From positions 3,372,001 to 3,436,000 of the forward strand of contig NZ_CP029193.1 in the NCBI RefSeq assembly GCF_008642355.1: DNA of 64,000 nucleotides. The letters are read 5' to 3'. The notes below the pieces were generated by a model that searched no databases, was not told where the DNA came from, and worked only from the letters and a program-made list of their open reading frames with translations. The position numbers and the translations under genes are program-made. The stretch is from Streptomyces venezuelae. Its GTDB lineage: Bacteria > Actinomycetota > Actinomycetes > Streptomycetales > Streptomycetaceae. Positions 1-8,715 of the stretch are shown here, in pieces; position 1 is the first letter of the stretch; each line of letters starts with the position of its first letter.

Positions 1-1
1 C

Positions 2-1051
2 GTCACCCGGGCGGCGACCCGGATCCTGGGGCGCGCGTCGGGGCTCGCGGTCGGGGTCGCGTACGGACTGTCGTGGGGGATCCAGCGCGCCGTCGACTTC
101 GACTTCCACGAGATCTGCTTCGCGGTGCCGCTGATCGCGTTCTCCCTCGAAGCGCTGCTCCGGCAGCGGTGGCGGGCGTCCCTGCTCTGGGCGCTGCCGC
201 TGGTCCTCGTCAAGGAGGACCTGGGGGTGACCCTCGCCGCGCTCGCCGTGGTGGTGGCGATCCGGTGCCGGCGTACGGACCGGAAGGCCCTGCCCTACGC
301 CCTCGGGGTCGCCGCGTTCGGCGCGGTCGCCACCCTCGTCACGCTCACGCTGGTCATTCCGGCGTTCAACTCGGTCGGCGGGTACGACTACTGGGACAAG
401 GTGGGGGACGGGGGCGGCGCCGCCGGGGTCTTCGACGGGTTCGGTACGAAGCTGCGTACCCTCGCCTGGCTGCTGATCCCCACCTCCGGGCTCCTCGCGC
501 TGCGTTCGCCGCTGCTCCTGGTCGCGCTGCCGACGCTCGGCTGGCGGTTCGTCTCCGCCGACGACCACTACTGGGGCACGGACTGGCACTACAGCGCCGT
601 CCTGATGCCGGTCGTCCTGCTCGCCCTCGTCGACGCCGTCGCCACCGCGCGCCGCAGCGCGAAGCCGTGGCTGCGCCGGTACGCGGACCTGCTGCCCGCG
701 TGCGTCGCCGCTGCCGCGCTCGCCCTCACCACGTCCCTGCCGCTGGGGGGCCTCACCGAAGGGGCGACGTACGAGAAGAGCGAGCAGGTCGTCGCCATCG
801 AGAAGATGCTCGACCGCATCCCGGACGGCGCCACCGTCGAGGCGAACATCGGGCCGATCACCCGGCTCACCTCCCGCGCCCGCGTCTTCTGGACCGGCGA
901 CGCCGACCCCGTCGTGCCCAGGTACGTCGCTCTCGACGTTCGGTCCGGCTGGACGAAGGACCCGGTCGCGTACGCCAACGGCCTGCATCCGGGCACCCGT
1001 TACGTCGCCGAGGACACCGCGTACGGGTACGTGCTGCTGCGCCGGGAATGA
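2..1051 (+). CDS. DUF2079 family integral membrane protein (5' truncated by window edge)
   Basis: The frame is open from the first bases of the window to the TGA at 1049-1051, giving 349 residues of the C-terminal part. The segment DFDFHEICFAVPLIAF (about residues 33-48 of the fragment) is the characteristic DFHE-containing stretch of DUF2079 polytopic membrane proteins, which are widespread in actinobacteria and have no settled biochemical role. Several hydrophobic segments follow (around residues 58-70, 95-118, 150-185 and 200-245), then a hydrophilic C-terminus with no recognised catalytic motif. It converges on the ABC permease gene and is followed by a strong hairpin. Family assignment is fairly secure; function is unknown. 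Confidence 0.8.
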   Translation, partial: VTRAATRILGRASGLAVGVAYGLSWGIQRAVDFDFHEICFAVPLIAFSLEALLRQRWRASLLWALPLVLVKEDLGVTLAALAVVVAIRCRRTDRKALPYALGVAAFGAVATLVTLTLVIPAFNSVGGYDYWDKVGDGGGAAGVFDGFGTKLRTLAWLLIPTSGLLALRSPLLLVALPTLGWRFVSADDHYWGTDWHYSAVLMPVVLLALVDAVATARRSAKPWLRRYADLLPACVAAAALALTTSLPLGGLTEGATYEKSEQVVAIEKMLDRIPDGATVEANIGPITRLTSRARVFWTGDADPVVPRYVALDVRSGWTKDPVAYANGLHPGTRYVAEDTAYGYVLLRRE

Positions 1052-1065
1052 CAACAGACGGCGGC

Positions 1066-1104
1066 GGCCCCGGCGGGCGCGCATGACGCGCGCCCGCCGG
1101 GGCC
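1066..1104. terminator. Bidirectional hairpin terminator
   Basis: A perfect 17-bp inverted repeat (1066-1082 with 1088-1104) with a 5-base loop lies between the convergent stops of the DUF2079 gene and the ABC permease. There is no T-run, as is usual in Streptomyces. Confidence 0.75.
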
Positions 1105-1140
1105 GGCTCCCCCGTTCCCCCGATTCCCCCGTCGGTGTGG

Positions 1141-3729
1141 CTACTCGGTGGCGATGGCGTTGAGGACGTTCATCCGGCCCGCCCGGAACGCCGGGACCAA
1201 GGCCGCGAACAGGCCCACGAACGCCGACCCGATGAAGACCGCGATGATCGTCGGCCACGGGATCTCAAGCACCTTCAGGCCTTCGAGGGCCAGGAGCTTC
1301 TGGGCCGTCGCTCCCCAGCCCATGCCCAGGCCGAGGCCGAGCAGGGCGCCGAAGAGGGCGATGACCACGGACTCCATGCGGATCATGCGGCGCAGCTGGC
1401 GGCGGGAGAGGCCGATGGCCCGCATGAGGCCGATCTCGCGGGTGCGCTCCACCACCGAGAGGGCCAGGGTGTTCACGACGCCGAGGACCGCGACGATGAT
1501 CGCGAGGCCGAGCAGGCCGTAGACCATGTTCAGGAGCTGTCCGACCTGGTCCTTCAGGGTCTGCTTGAAGTCGGTCTGGTCCATCACCTTGTACTGCGGG
1601 TAGGCGTCCAGGGACTTCTTCAGGGAGGCGTACGCGGCCTCTTCCTGGCCCTTGGTGGCCGAGGCGAACATGATGTCGTTCTGCGGGACGCGGTCCGCGG
1701 GGACGTACTTCTCCATCGTCGTGATGTTGAGGTACATCGAGCCCTTGTCGACGGACGTGTCGTCGTTCGTGATCGCCGCGAGCTTCAGCTTCGCCGTCCT
1801 GCCGTGCTCGAAGGCGATCTTCAGCTCGTCGCCGACCTTCAGGCCGTGCTTCTCGGCGAAGTCGTCGCCGACGGACATGGCGTCCTTGCCGTAGGCGGCG
1901 GACAGCGTGCCCGCGGTGGTCTCGCGCCGCAGGTCCGTGGCGTAGGAGGGGTCGGCGGCGCTGAGGCCGACGCCGTCCACGGTCTTGCCCGAGGGCGTGG
2001 TCATGTCCGCGTTGATCTGCTTGTAGCGGGTGATGTGGGCGATGTGGTCGGCCTTGCCGAGGGCCTGCGCGGCCTTCTCCGTGATGGAGATGCCGGGCTG
2101 CGTGGGCTGGACGATGAAGTCCGCGCCGACCGACTTGTCGAGCTCGTCGGTGGCCGAGGCGACCATGGAGGAGCCGACGACGGAGAGGCAGGCGACCAGC
2201 GCGAGGCCGATCATCAGGGCCGCGCCGGTGGCGCCGGTGCGGCGCGGGTTGCGCAGCGCGTTGCGCTCGGCCATCCGGCCGACCGGGCCGAACATCCGCA
2301 GCAGGACCGCGCTGATGACGCGGACCACGCCGGAGGCGAGCACGGGACCGATGACGACGAACCCGATGAGCGTGAGGACGACGCCGCCGCCGAGGAACAG
2401 CGAGCCGTCCTTGGCCTTGTCGGCCTGCGAGGCGGCCCACAGGGCGCAGCCGCCCGCGCCGGTGAGGACGAGTCCGATGACGGCGCGCAGCGCGCTCGCC
2501 CTGCCGTCGGCCGGGGTGCCCGCGTCGCGCAGTGCGGCCATCGGCGAGACCTTGCCGGCCCGTCGTGCGGGGAGGTAGGCGGCGAGGACGGTGACGACGA
2601 TGCCGAGGACGAGGCCGACCACGGGGGTCGTCCAGTTGACGGTGAGGTCGCCGGTGGAGAGTTCCATGCCCACGCCGGACATCAGCTTCATGAGGCCGAC
2701 GGCGAGTCCGATGCCCGCGCCGACGCCGAGGACCGAGCCGAACACGCCGAGCATGAGGGCCTCGACGAGGACGGAGCGGTTGACCTGCTTGCGGCTGGAG
2801 CCGATGGCGCGCATCAGGCCGATCTCGCGGGTGCGCTGGGCGACCAGCATCGAGAAGGTGTTGATGATGAGGAAGATGCCGACGAGGAAGGCGATCCCGG
2901 CGAAGCCGAGCATCGCGTACTTCATGACGTCGAGGAAGCTGCCGACGGACTCGCGGTTGTCGTCCGCGGTCTCCTTCTGCGTCTTGATGTCGTACGAGGA
3001 GGTCTTGCCGTCGAGGACGGCGGCGACGTTCTTCTTCAGCTGCGTGTCGCTGACACCCGCGGCGGCGGTGAGGTTGACGTGCGTGAACCGGCCGGTGGCG
3101 CCGAGGAGTTGACGCTGCGAGGTCGCGGTGTCGAAGTAGACGATCGCGGCGCCGGGGTTGGTCACCTTGAAGGTGGCGATGCCGGAGATCTTCGCGGTGA
3201 GGTCGCCGGTGGCGGCGATGGTGCGCAGTTCGTCGCCGAGCTTCAGGTCGTGCTTGTCGGCGGTGTCGGCGTCGATCATCACCTCGGTGGGGCCGCGCGG
3301 GGCGTGGCCGGAGGTGATGTCCATGGAACGCAGGTCGTTGTGCGTCCAGTTGCCCGCGATGGTCGGGCCGCCGTTGGTGGGGCCCATGTTCTTGTTCTTC
3401 GTGTTGACGACGGTCACGCTCTGGCTGCTGACCGCGCCCTCGGCCGCCTTGACGCCCTTGGCCCGCTTCGCCTGCTCGACGACGGAGGCGGGCATGGACT
3501 CGGGCTTGCCGCTGCGCGGGGTGTCGCCCGCGTCCTCCGCGGACTTGGGGGTGACGGTGACGTCGGCGGAGGTCGCCGCGAAGAGCTTGTCGAAGGTGGT
3601 GCTCATGGTGTCGGAGAAGACGAGCGTGCCGCACACGAATGCCACCGACAGGATCACGGCCACGGCGGAGAGCGCCATGCGGCCCTTGTGCGCGAAGAAG
3701 TTGCGCATCGAGGTCTTGAGGACGGTCAT
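1141..3729 (-). CDS. ABC transporter permease, FtsX/MacB-type with two FtsX cores
   Basis: The 862-residue protein has an N-terminal transmembrane helix (about 16-37), a large extracytoplasmic MacB-PCD-like region (about 40-240), a first FtsX core (about 265-400) containing AQRTREIGLMRAIGSSRKQV, a hydrophobic middle (about 415-500), a second extracytoplasmic region, and a second FtsX core (about 735-855) containing VERTREIGLMRAIGLSRRQL. This duplicated layout is typical of 800-860 residue actinobacterial permeases that pair with LolD/MacB-like ATPases. Such systems act mechanically or export lipids or peptides; the substrate cannot be told here. The start ATG overlaps the ATPase stop by 4 bp (3726-3729), so the two are translationally coupled. 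Confidence 0.9.
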   Translation of the reverse strand: MTVLKTSMRNFFAHKGRMALSAVAVILSVAFVCGTLVFSDTMSTTFDKLFAATSADVTVTPKSAEDAGDTPRSGKPESMPASVVEQAKRAKGVKAAEGAVSSQSVTVVNTKNKNMGPTNGGPTIAGNWTHNDLRSMDITSGHAPRGPTEVMIDADTADKHDLKLGDELRTIAATGDLTAKISGIATFKVTNPGAAIVYFDTATSQRQLLGATGRFTHVNLTAAAGVSDTQLKKNVAAVLDGKTSSYDIKTQKETADDNRESVGSFLDVMKYAMLGFAGIAFLVGIFLIINTFSMLVAQRTREIGLMRAIGSSRKQVNRSVLVEALMLGVFGSVLGVGAGIGLAVGLMKLMSGVGMELSTGDLTVNWTTPVVGLVLGIVVTVLAAYLPARRAGKVSPMAALRDAGTPADGRASALRAVIGLVLTGAGGCALWAASQADKAKDGSLFLGGGVVLTLIGFVVIGPVLASGVVRVISAVLLRMFGPVGRMAERNALRNPRRTGATGAALMIGLALVACLSVVGSSMVASATDELDKSVGADFIVQPTQPGISITEKAAQALGKADHIAHITRYKQINADMTTPSGKTVDGVGLSAADPSYATDLRRETTAGTLSAAYGKDAMSVGDDFAEKHGLKVGDELKIAFEHGRTAKLKLAAITNDDTSVDKGSMYLNITTMEKYVPADRVPQNDIMFASATKGQEEAAYASLKKSLDAYPQYKVMDQTDFKQTLKDQVGQLLNMVYGLLGLAIIVAVLGVVNTLALSVVERTREIGLMRAIGLSRRQLRRMIRMESVVIALFGALLGLGLGMGWGATAQKLLALEGLKVLEIPWPTIIAVFIGSAFVGLFAALVPAFRAGRMNVLNAIATE

Positions 3730-4514
3730 GACGTACGACCCCGGGCGTCGAAGGACTTCATGCGGTCGAGGACCTGGTCGGCGGTCGGGTGGTGCATCTC
3801 GTCGACGATCCGGCCGTCGGCGAGGTACAGGACGCGGTCCGCGTACGAGGCGGCCACCGGGTCGTGCGTGACCATCACGATGGTCTGGCCGAGGTCGGTC
3901 ACCGAGCGGCGCAGGAAGCCCAGCACCTCGGCACCGGCGCGGGAGTCGAGGTTTCCGGTCGGCTCGTCGCCGAAGATGATCTCGGGGCGCGAGGCGAGGG
4001 CGCGGGCCACGGCGACGCGCTGCTGCTGGCCACCGGAGAGCTCGGTCGGACGGTGCTTGAGGCGCCCCGCCAGACCCACGGTCTCCACGACCTGGTCGAG
4101 CCAGGCACGGTCGGGCTTGCGGCCCGCGATGTCCATCGGGAGCGTGATGTTCTCGATGGCGTTCAGGGTGAGGAGCAGGTTGAACGCCTGGAAGATGAAG
4201 CCGATCCGGTCCCGGCGCAGCCGCGTCAGCTTCTTGTCCTTGAGGCCGGTGATCTCGGTCTCGTCGAGGTATATCTGCCCGCTGCTGACGGTGTCGAGGC
4301 CCGCGAGGCAGTGCATCAGGGTGGACTTGCCGGACCCCGAGGGGCCCATGATCGCGGTGAACTGACCGCGGGCGATGTCGACGTCGATGTGGTCGAGCGC
4401 GACGACGCGGGTCTCCCCGGAGCCGTACGCCTTCACGACCTGGCGTGCCCGCGCCGCCACGGCCGTACGCCCTCCAGTGCCCCCGTGCCTGGGTGTCGTT
4501 ATAGCCGTTGTCAC
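3726..4514 (-). CDS. ABC transporter ATP-binding protein (LolD/MacB-like)
   Basis: The 262-residue ATPase energises the FtsX-type permease encoded immediately downstream. Visible motifs are Walker A GPSGSGKST, the Q-loop region FIFQAFNLL, signature LSGGQQQRVAVARAL, Walker B IIFGDEPTGNLD and the H-loop MVTHD. The spacing and the LLLTLNAIENITLPMD stretch match the MacB/LolD subfamily. The GTG start at 4514 is preceded by AGGAG at good spacing. About the first 20 residues are an extra, low-conservation leader. The gene is divergent from the MFS gene; no regulator gene is adjacent. Confidence 0.92.
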   Translation of the reverse strand: MTTAITTPRHGGTGGRTAVAARARQVVKAYGSGETRVVALDHIDVDIARGQFTAIMGPSGSGKSTLMHCLAGLDTVSSGQIYLDETEITGLKDKKLTRLRRDRIGFIFQAFNLLLTLNAIENITLPMDIAGRKPDRAWLDQVVETVGLAGRLKHRPTELSGGQQQRVAVARALASRPEIIFGDEPTGNLDSRAGAEVLGFLRRSVTDLGQTIVMVTHDPVAASYADRVLYLADGRIVDEMHHPTADQVLDRMKSFDARGRTS

Positions 4515-4967
4515 GGTAAGTCTCCTAAGTCGGTCCTGCGACGAGCCGGGCGAGTACGCGGCGCGCTCTCGCGCTTCAGTCTGGTGTCACGGCGGGTCCC
4601 GGCGCGCTGGTGCTCAGCGCAGTCTTTTCCGGGGGAAAACCCCACCCTCGCCGGTGCGGTTGGCCCCTCCTGCGGGAGGGGCCGCCCCATTCCGGCGGGG
4701 TGGGTTTCACGAGCCGGCCCCGTGCCCGGCTCGTAAAGCAAATCTAAGGACCGGCGGGGCCCGGCTCATCCTCCAGCGGGACGAACGCTCCCCGGTCCGT
4801 TGTACGGAGGTACCCCTAGGGGATCTCCACCCGCCGGTGGAGTCCTTCTCAGGGTTTCCTCCACCCCGCCGTCCACCCGGTCGTCCACCCGCCGTGCGCC
4901 CTGCCCCCGGACTCCCCCGAGTGAGAAGGTGGCCCGCAGCAACCGGACGCGGGGGGAAGGAAGTTCT
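4515..4967. other. 453-bp divergent intergenic region with multiple hairpins
   Basis: No convincing coding frame was found. Inverted repeats are dense: TTTTCC/GGAAAA at 4625-4639, a 9-bp stem with 4-base loop at 4662-4683 and an 8-bp stem at 4710-4733. There is also a perfect CCCCTAGGGG palindrome at 4813-4822 and a 7-bp stem at 4825-4842. The region must carry the promoters of the leftward ABC operon and the rightward MFS gene. Short open frames on both strands here look like GC-driven noise. Confidence 0.6.
4811..4824. promoter_or_regulatory. TACCCCTAGGGGAT palindrome, candidate metal or sulfur-sensor operator
   Basis: A perfect 10-bp C-tract/G-tract palindrome (4813-4822) flanked by TA and AT lies about 145 bp before the MFS start. 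CsoR/CstR-family repressors bind TACCCC-N-GGGGTA-like sites; the resemblance is by eye and one flank does not match. No csoR gene is in the window. Confidence 0.3.
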
Positions 4968-6509
4968 GTGGGCACCCAGGACGCGATACGCACCCAGGAC
5001 GCCGTACGCGGCCGGGGCGCGGTCGTCGCCGCGCTCATGCTCGCCATGGCGCTGGCCGCCGTCGACTCCACCATCGTGTCGACCGCCGTCCCGCAGATCG
5101 TGGGTGCGCTCGGCGGCTTCTCGATCTTCTCCTGGCTCTTCTCCGGCTACCTCCTCGCGGCCACCGTCACCCTGCCCGTCTACGGCAAGCTCTCCGACAC
5201 CTTCGGCCGCAAGCCCGTCCTCATCGCGGGGTGCGTGCTGTTCCTCCTCGGCTCCGGACTCTGCGCCCTCGCCTGGAACATGGAGTCCCTGATCGCCTTC
5301 CGCGTCGTCCAGGGGCTCGGCGGCGGCGCCGTCCAGGGCACCGTGCAGACCCTCGCCGCCGACCTCTACCCGCTCAAGGAACGCCCCAAGATCCAGGCCA
5401 AGTTGTCGACCGTGTGGGCCACGTCGGCCGTCGCGGGGCCCGCGCTCGGCGGGGCGATCACCTCGTACGCGGACTGGCGCTGGATCTTCCTCATCAACCT
5501 GCCCATAGGGGCCGTCGCGCTCTGGCTGATCGTGCGCCACCTGCACGAGCCCGAGCGCGAGGCCGTCCCGCGCGGCCGCGTCGACTGGCCCGGCGCGCTC
5601 GCCGTCTTCGCCTGCGGCGGCACCCTCCTGACCGCGCTCGTACAGGGCGGGGTCGCCTGGGACTGGGTGTCGGCGCCGTCCCTCGCGCTGTTCGGCGCGG
5701 GGCTCGCCCTCATCGCCGTCGTCGTCCTCGTCGAGCGCCGGGCCGAGGAGCCGATCATCCCCGGCTGGGTCTGGCGGCGGCGCACCATCGCAGCGGTGAA
5801 CCTCGCCCTCGGCGCGCTCGGCCTCCTGATGGTGGCGCCGACCGTCTTCCTGCCCACGTACGCGCAGTCCGTCCTCGGACTCGCCCCGGTCGCCGCCGGA
5901 TTCGTGCTCTCCGTGATGACGCTGAGCTGGCCGGTCTCCGCCGCGCTCAGCCAGCACGTGTACCGCAGGATCGGCTTCCGCAACACCGCGATCACCGGCA
6001 TCTCGGGGGCCGCGCTGATCCTCTTCACGTTCCCGTTCCTGCCCTACCCCGGCACCGCGTGGCAGCCCGCGCTGCTCATGCTGCTGCTCGGCGCGGCCCT
6101 CGGGCTCTTCCAGTTGCCGCTCATCGTCGGCGTCCAGTCCAGCGTCGGCTGGGCCGAGCGCGGCACGGCGACCGCGTCCGTGCTGTTCTGCCGCCAGATC
6201 GGCCAGACGCTGGGCGCCGCCCTGTTCGGCGCGGTCGCCAACGGGGTGCTCGCCGCGCGGCTCGACGGGGCCGGGTCGCTCGACTCGGTGGCACGCATCC
6301 TGGACGACCCGGGGTCCGTGGCCGACCCCGAACCGCTGCGGCGCGCGGTGGACGCGGCGGTCGACTCGGTGTACCTCGGCGCGGGGTGTGCCGCCGTCGC
6401 CGCGCTGGCCGTCCTGCTCTTCTTGGCGCCCCGGCGCTTCCCCGTCCTCGACGAACGGCAACTCGCCGCCCAGAAGGACCAGTTGTCACCCACACAACAG
6501 AGCGACTGA
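4968..6509 (+). CDS. MFS multidrug exporter, DHA2 (14-TM) family
   Basis: The protein is 513 residues from the GTG at 4968, chosen because GGAAGGAAG lies just upstream and because the frame before it reads as low-complexity Ser/Thr/Pro sequence. The N-terminus enters the first membrane helix at about residue 15, with VDSTIVSTAVPQIVGAL as the DHA2/EmrB-type signature around TM1. Motif A appears as YGKLSDTFGRKPVL (about 65-78) and a motif C-like AVAGPALGGAI lies near 150-160. Family members are proton-driven drug exporters. There is no adjacent TetR or MarR gene, so the substrate and regulator are unknown. Confidence 0.88.
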   Translation: MGTQDAIRTQDAVRGRGAVVAALMLAMALAAVDSTIVSTAVPQIVGALGGFSIFSWLFSGYLLAATVTLPVYGKLSDTFGRKPVLIAGCVLFLLGSGLCALAWNMESLIAFRVVQGLGGGAVQGTVQTLAADLYPLKERPKIQAKLSTVWATSAVAGPALGGAITSYADWRWIFLINLPIGAVALWLIVRHLHEPEREAVPRGRVDWPGALAVFACGGTLLTALVQGGVAWDWVSAPSLALFGAGLALIAVVVLVERRAEEPIIPGWVWRRRTIAAVNLALGALGLLMVAPTVFLPTYAQSVLGLAPVAAGFVLSVMTLSWPVSAALSQHVYRRIGFRNTAITGISGAALILFTFPFLPYPGTAWQPALLMLLLGAALGLFQLPLIVGVQSSVGWAERGTATASVLFCRQIGQTLGAALFGAVANGVLAARLDGAGSLDSVARILDDPGSVADPEPLRRAVDAAVDSVYLGAGCAAVAALAVLLFLAPRRFPVLDERQLAAQKDQLSPTQQSD

Positions 6510-6620
6510 CCGGTTCCTCGAAAACCCCGCACACCGGGCCTACTTACGAGTAACGTCTCGGCTCCCCTCGCTCCCTGCGGTCCGCACCACCGGACCGGAA
6601 GCCGCGCAAGGAGAACCGGG

Positions 6621-7109
6621 ATGACCCACCCTCCGTACGACGCGTACGACCCAACCCCCTTCCCACACGAGCCCTGCACCCCGCACACCCCGTACACCCC
6701 ACCGGTGGCCCCCTTCGAGCAGCAGGCCCACCTCACCTACCCCTGGCAGCCCCCGCCGCCCAAGGCGCCCCCGGCCCCCCGGCTCCCCCGCCGCCCCGCT
6801 CCCGGCCGCCACAGCGACCTGCGCAAGCTGCGCGGCGCCTACCGGAGCCAGCGCCGCGTCGCCACCCTCACCGCGCTCGGCTACTTCACGCTCTTCCTCG
6901 CCCTGTCCGCCCTCGCGCCGTCCTTCATGACCGGCACCGTCTCCGGCGGCCTGACCACCGGGCTGCTCCTCGGCCTGTGCCAGCTCCCCGTCACCTGTCT
7001 CGCCCTCGTCCTGTTCGAGCGCACGGCACGCCGCCGCCTCGACCCGCTCTCCGCACGCCTGCGCAGACAGCGCGCGTCGACCGCCAGGCACGACGGGGAG
7101 GCCCCGTGA
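6621..7109 (+). CDS. DUF485 domain membrane protein with Pro/Tyr-rich N-terminus
   Basis: The protein is 162 residues; residues 1-65 are rich in Pro, Tyr and Thr. The remainder is DUF485-like: LRKLRGAYRSQRRVATLTAL followed by two hydrophobic helices (about 85-102 and 110-132). DUF485 proteins are small two-helix partners commonly encoded just before acetate or other sodium-solute symporters, as yjcH is with actP in E. coli. That is the arrangement here: the stop overlaps the GTG start of the symporter by 3 bp. AAGGAG precedes the ATG at 6621. Confidence 0.85.
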   Translation: MTHPPYDAYDPTPFPHEPCTPHTPYTPPVAPFEQQAHLTYPWQPPPPKAPPAPRLPRRPAPGRHSDLRKLRGAYRSQRRVATLTALGYFTLFLALSALAPSFMTGTVSGGLTTGLLLGLCQLPVTCLALVLFERTARRRLDPLSARLRRQRASTARHDGEAP

Positions 7110-8707
7110 GCGCGGAGGCGCAGACCATGTCCCTGGTGGCCTTCACCGTCGTGGCCACCCTCACCCTGCTCCTGTGCGTCATGACCGGGCCCGACCGGGA
7201 CGACCTCGACGAGTTCTACACCGGGTACGGCGCCCTCTCCCCGCTCCGCAACGGTCTCGCCATCGCGGGCGACTACATCTCGGCGGCCACCGTCCTCGGC
7301 ACCGGGGGCGTGATCGCCCTGCTCGGACACGACGGCGTGGTCCTCGCCCTGAGCACGGCGCTCTCCCTGACGCTCCTGATGTTCCTGCTGGCCGAACCCC
7401 TGCGCAACGCGGGCCGGTTCACCATGGGCGACGTCGTGGCGCGCCGCATGCCGGGCCGGGCCGTCCGCATCGCCGCGTGCGCGGCCACCATCGCCGCCCT
7501 GCTGCCGCTGATGCTGGTCCAACTGGCGGGCGCCGGCGACCTGCTCGCCTTCATCCTCGGCTTCTCCAGCGACGGCCTGAAGACCGCCTGCGTCGTCGCG
7601 CTCGGCGCCCTGATGATCAGCTACGCGGCCATCGGCGGCATGAAGGGCACCGCCCTCATCCAGATCCTGAAGATCGTGATGCTGCTCGGCTCCGGCGTGG
7701 TCGTCGCCGCCCTGATACTGCACCGCTTCGACTGGAACCCGGGCGCCCTGCTCGCCGCCGCGCGGGACGGCAGCGGCGCGGGACCGGCGTACCTCCGCTC
7801 CGGACTCCAGTTCGCGGACAGCCCGAGCCCGCGCCTCGACATGATCAGTTCGGAGCTGACGGTGGTCCTCGGCGGCGCGGCGCTCCCGCACGTCACGATG
7901 CGGATGTACACGGCCCGCGACGCCCGCGAGATACGGCGCTCCATGTCCTGGGCGGTCTCGTCGGTCGCGCTCTTCGTCCTCGTCATCACCGTCGTGGGGT
8001 TCGGCGCGACCGCGCTGCTCGGCCGCGCGGCGATCGCGGCGGACGACCCGCAGGGCAACACCGCCTACCTCCTCGGCTCCCGCGCGGCGTTCGGCGCCCA
8101 CAGCTCGGCCGCCGAGACCCTGCTCTTCACGACGGTCACCACGGCACTGTTCCTGACGCTGCTCGCCTCGGTCGCCGGCATGATCCTCGCCTGCGCCAAC
8201 TCCCTGGCCCACGACGTCTTCGCGCAGGGCCGCCGCGCCCCGTCGCCGCGCCGCGAGATGACGCTGGCCCGCGCCTCCGCGCTGGCCACAGGGGTCCCGG
8301 CGATCCTCCTCGCGGTCCTGGTCGAGGACCACAACCTGCAGCCCCTGGCCACCCTCTCCTTCTGCCTGGGCGCGTCCGCCCTGGCACCCGCCCTGGTCTA
8401 CAGCCTCTTCTGGCGCCGCTACACACGGACCGGTCTGCTCTGGACCCTCCTCGGCGGCACGCTCGGCTCACTCGTCCTGATGACCGGCACGAACCTGGTC
8501 TCCGGCAGCCCCGGCGCCCTGTTCCCGCACCACGACTTCACCTGGTTCCCGTTCACGACGACGGGCATCGCCTCGATCCCGCTCGGCTTCCTCCTCGGCT
8601 GGCTCGGCACCCGCTTCTCCGGCCGCACGGAGGCGGAGGAGCACCGCAGGCGGTACGAGGCGGTGGAGGGCTGGATCCTGGCGGGGGCGGCACGGCGGGA
8701 GAAGTAG
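7106..8707 (+). CDS. Sodium:solute symporter family protein (ActP-like, probably monocarboxylate)
   Basis: The protein is 533 residues from a GTG overlapping the DUF485 stop. It is polytopic; DEFYTGYGALSPLRNGLAIAGDYISAATVLG (about 31-61; quoted here only as landmarks FYTGYG and GDYISAAT) is the SSS-family TM1 region, where DYxSAAS-like residues line the sodium site. Pairing with DUF485 points to the acetate/pyruvate-type symporter branch (ActP, MctC). That substrate assignment is inference from neighbourhood. The C-terminus converges on the coiled-coil gene with only 8 bp between stops. Confidence 0.85.
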   Translation: MSAEAQTMSLVAFTVVATLTLLLCVMTGPDRDDLDEFYTGYGALSPLRNGLAIAGDYISAATVLGTGGVIALLGHDGVVLALSTALSLTLLMFLLAEPLRNAGRFTMGDVVARRMPGRAVRIAACAATIAALLPLMLVQLAGAGDLLAFILGFSSDGLKTACVVALGALMISYAAIGGMKGTALIQILKIVMLLGSGVVVAALILHRFDWNPGALLAAARDGSGAGPAYLRSGLQFADSPSPRLDMISSELTVVLGGAALPHVTMRMYTARDAREIRRSMSWAVSSVALFVLVITVVGFGATALLGRAAIAADDPQGNTAYLLGSRAAFGAHSSAAETLLFTTVTTALFLTLLASVAGMILACANSLAHDVFAQGRRAPSPRREMTLARASALATGVPAILLAVLVEDHNLQPLATLSFCLGASALAPALVYSLFWRRYTRTGLLWTLLGGTLGSLVLMTGTNLVSGSPGALFPHHDFTWFPFTTTGIASIPLGFLLGWLGTRFSGRTEAEEHRRRYEAVEGWILAGAARREK

Positions 8708-8715
8708 GCCCCGTC

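Noticed and set aside
1135..4365. Long plus-strand open frame of over 1000 codons opposite the ABC transporter genes
   Set aside because: The opposite strand encodes complete FtsX permease and ATPase proteins. The plus frame has no motifs and its composition is that of an antisense shadow in high-GC DNA.
4511..4741. Short minus-strand frame of 76 codons upstream of the ABC ATPase
   Set aside because: No ribosome-binding site or motifs; it spans the hairpin cluster and is best read as leader or promoter DNA.
6543..6554. TTAC-GA-GTAA inverted repeat before the DUF485/symporter operon as an operator
   Set aside because: It is only 4-bp arms with no second copy. It is too short to claim against background although it lies in a plausible promoter region.
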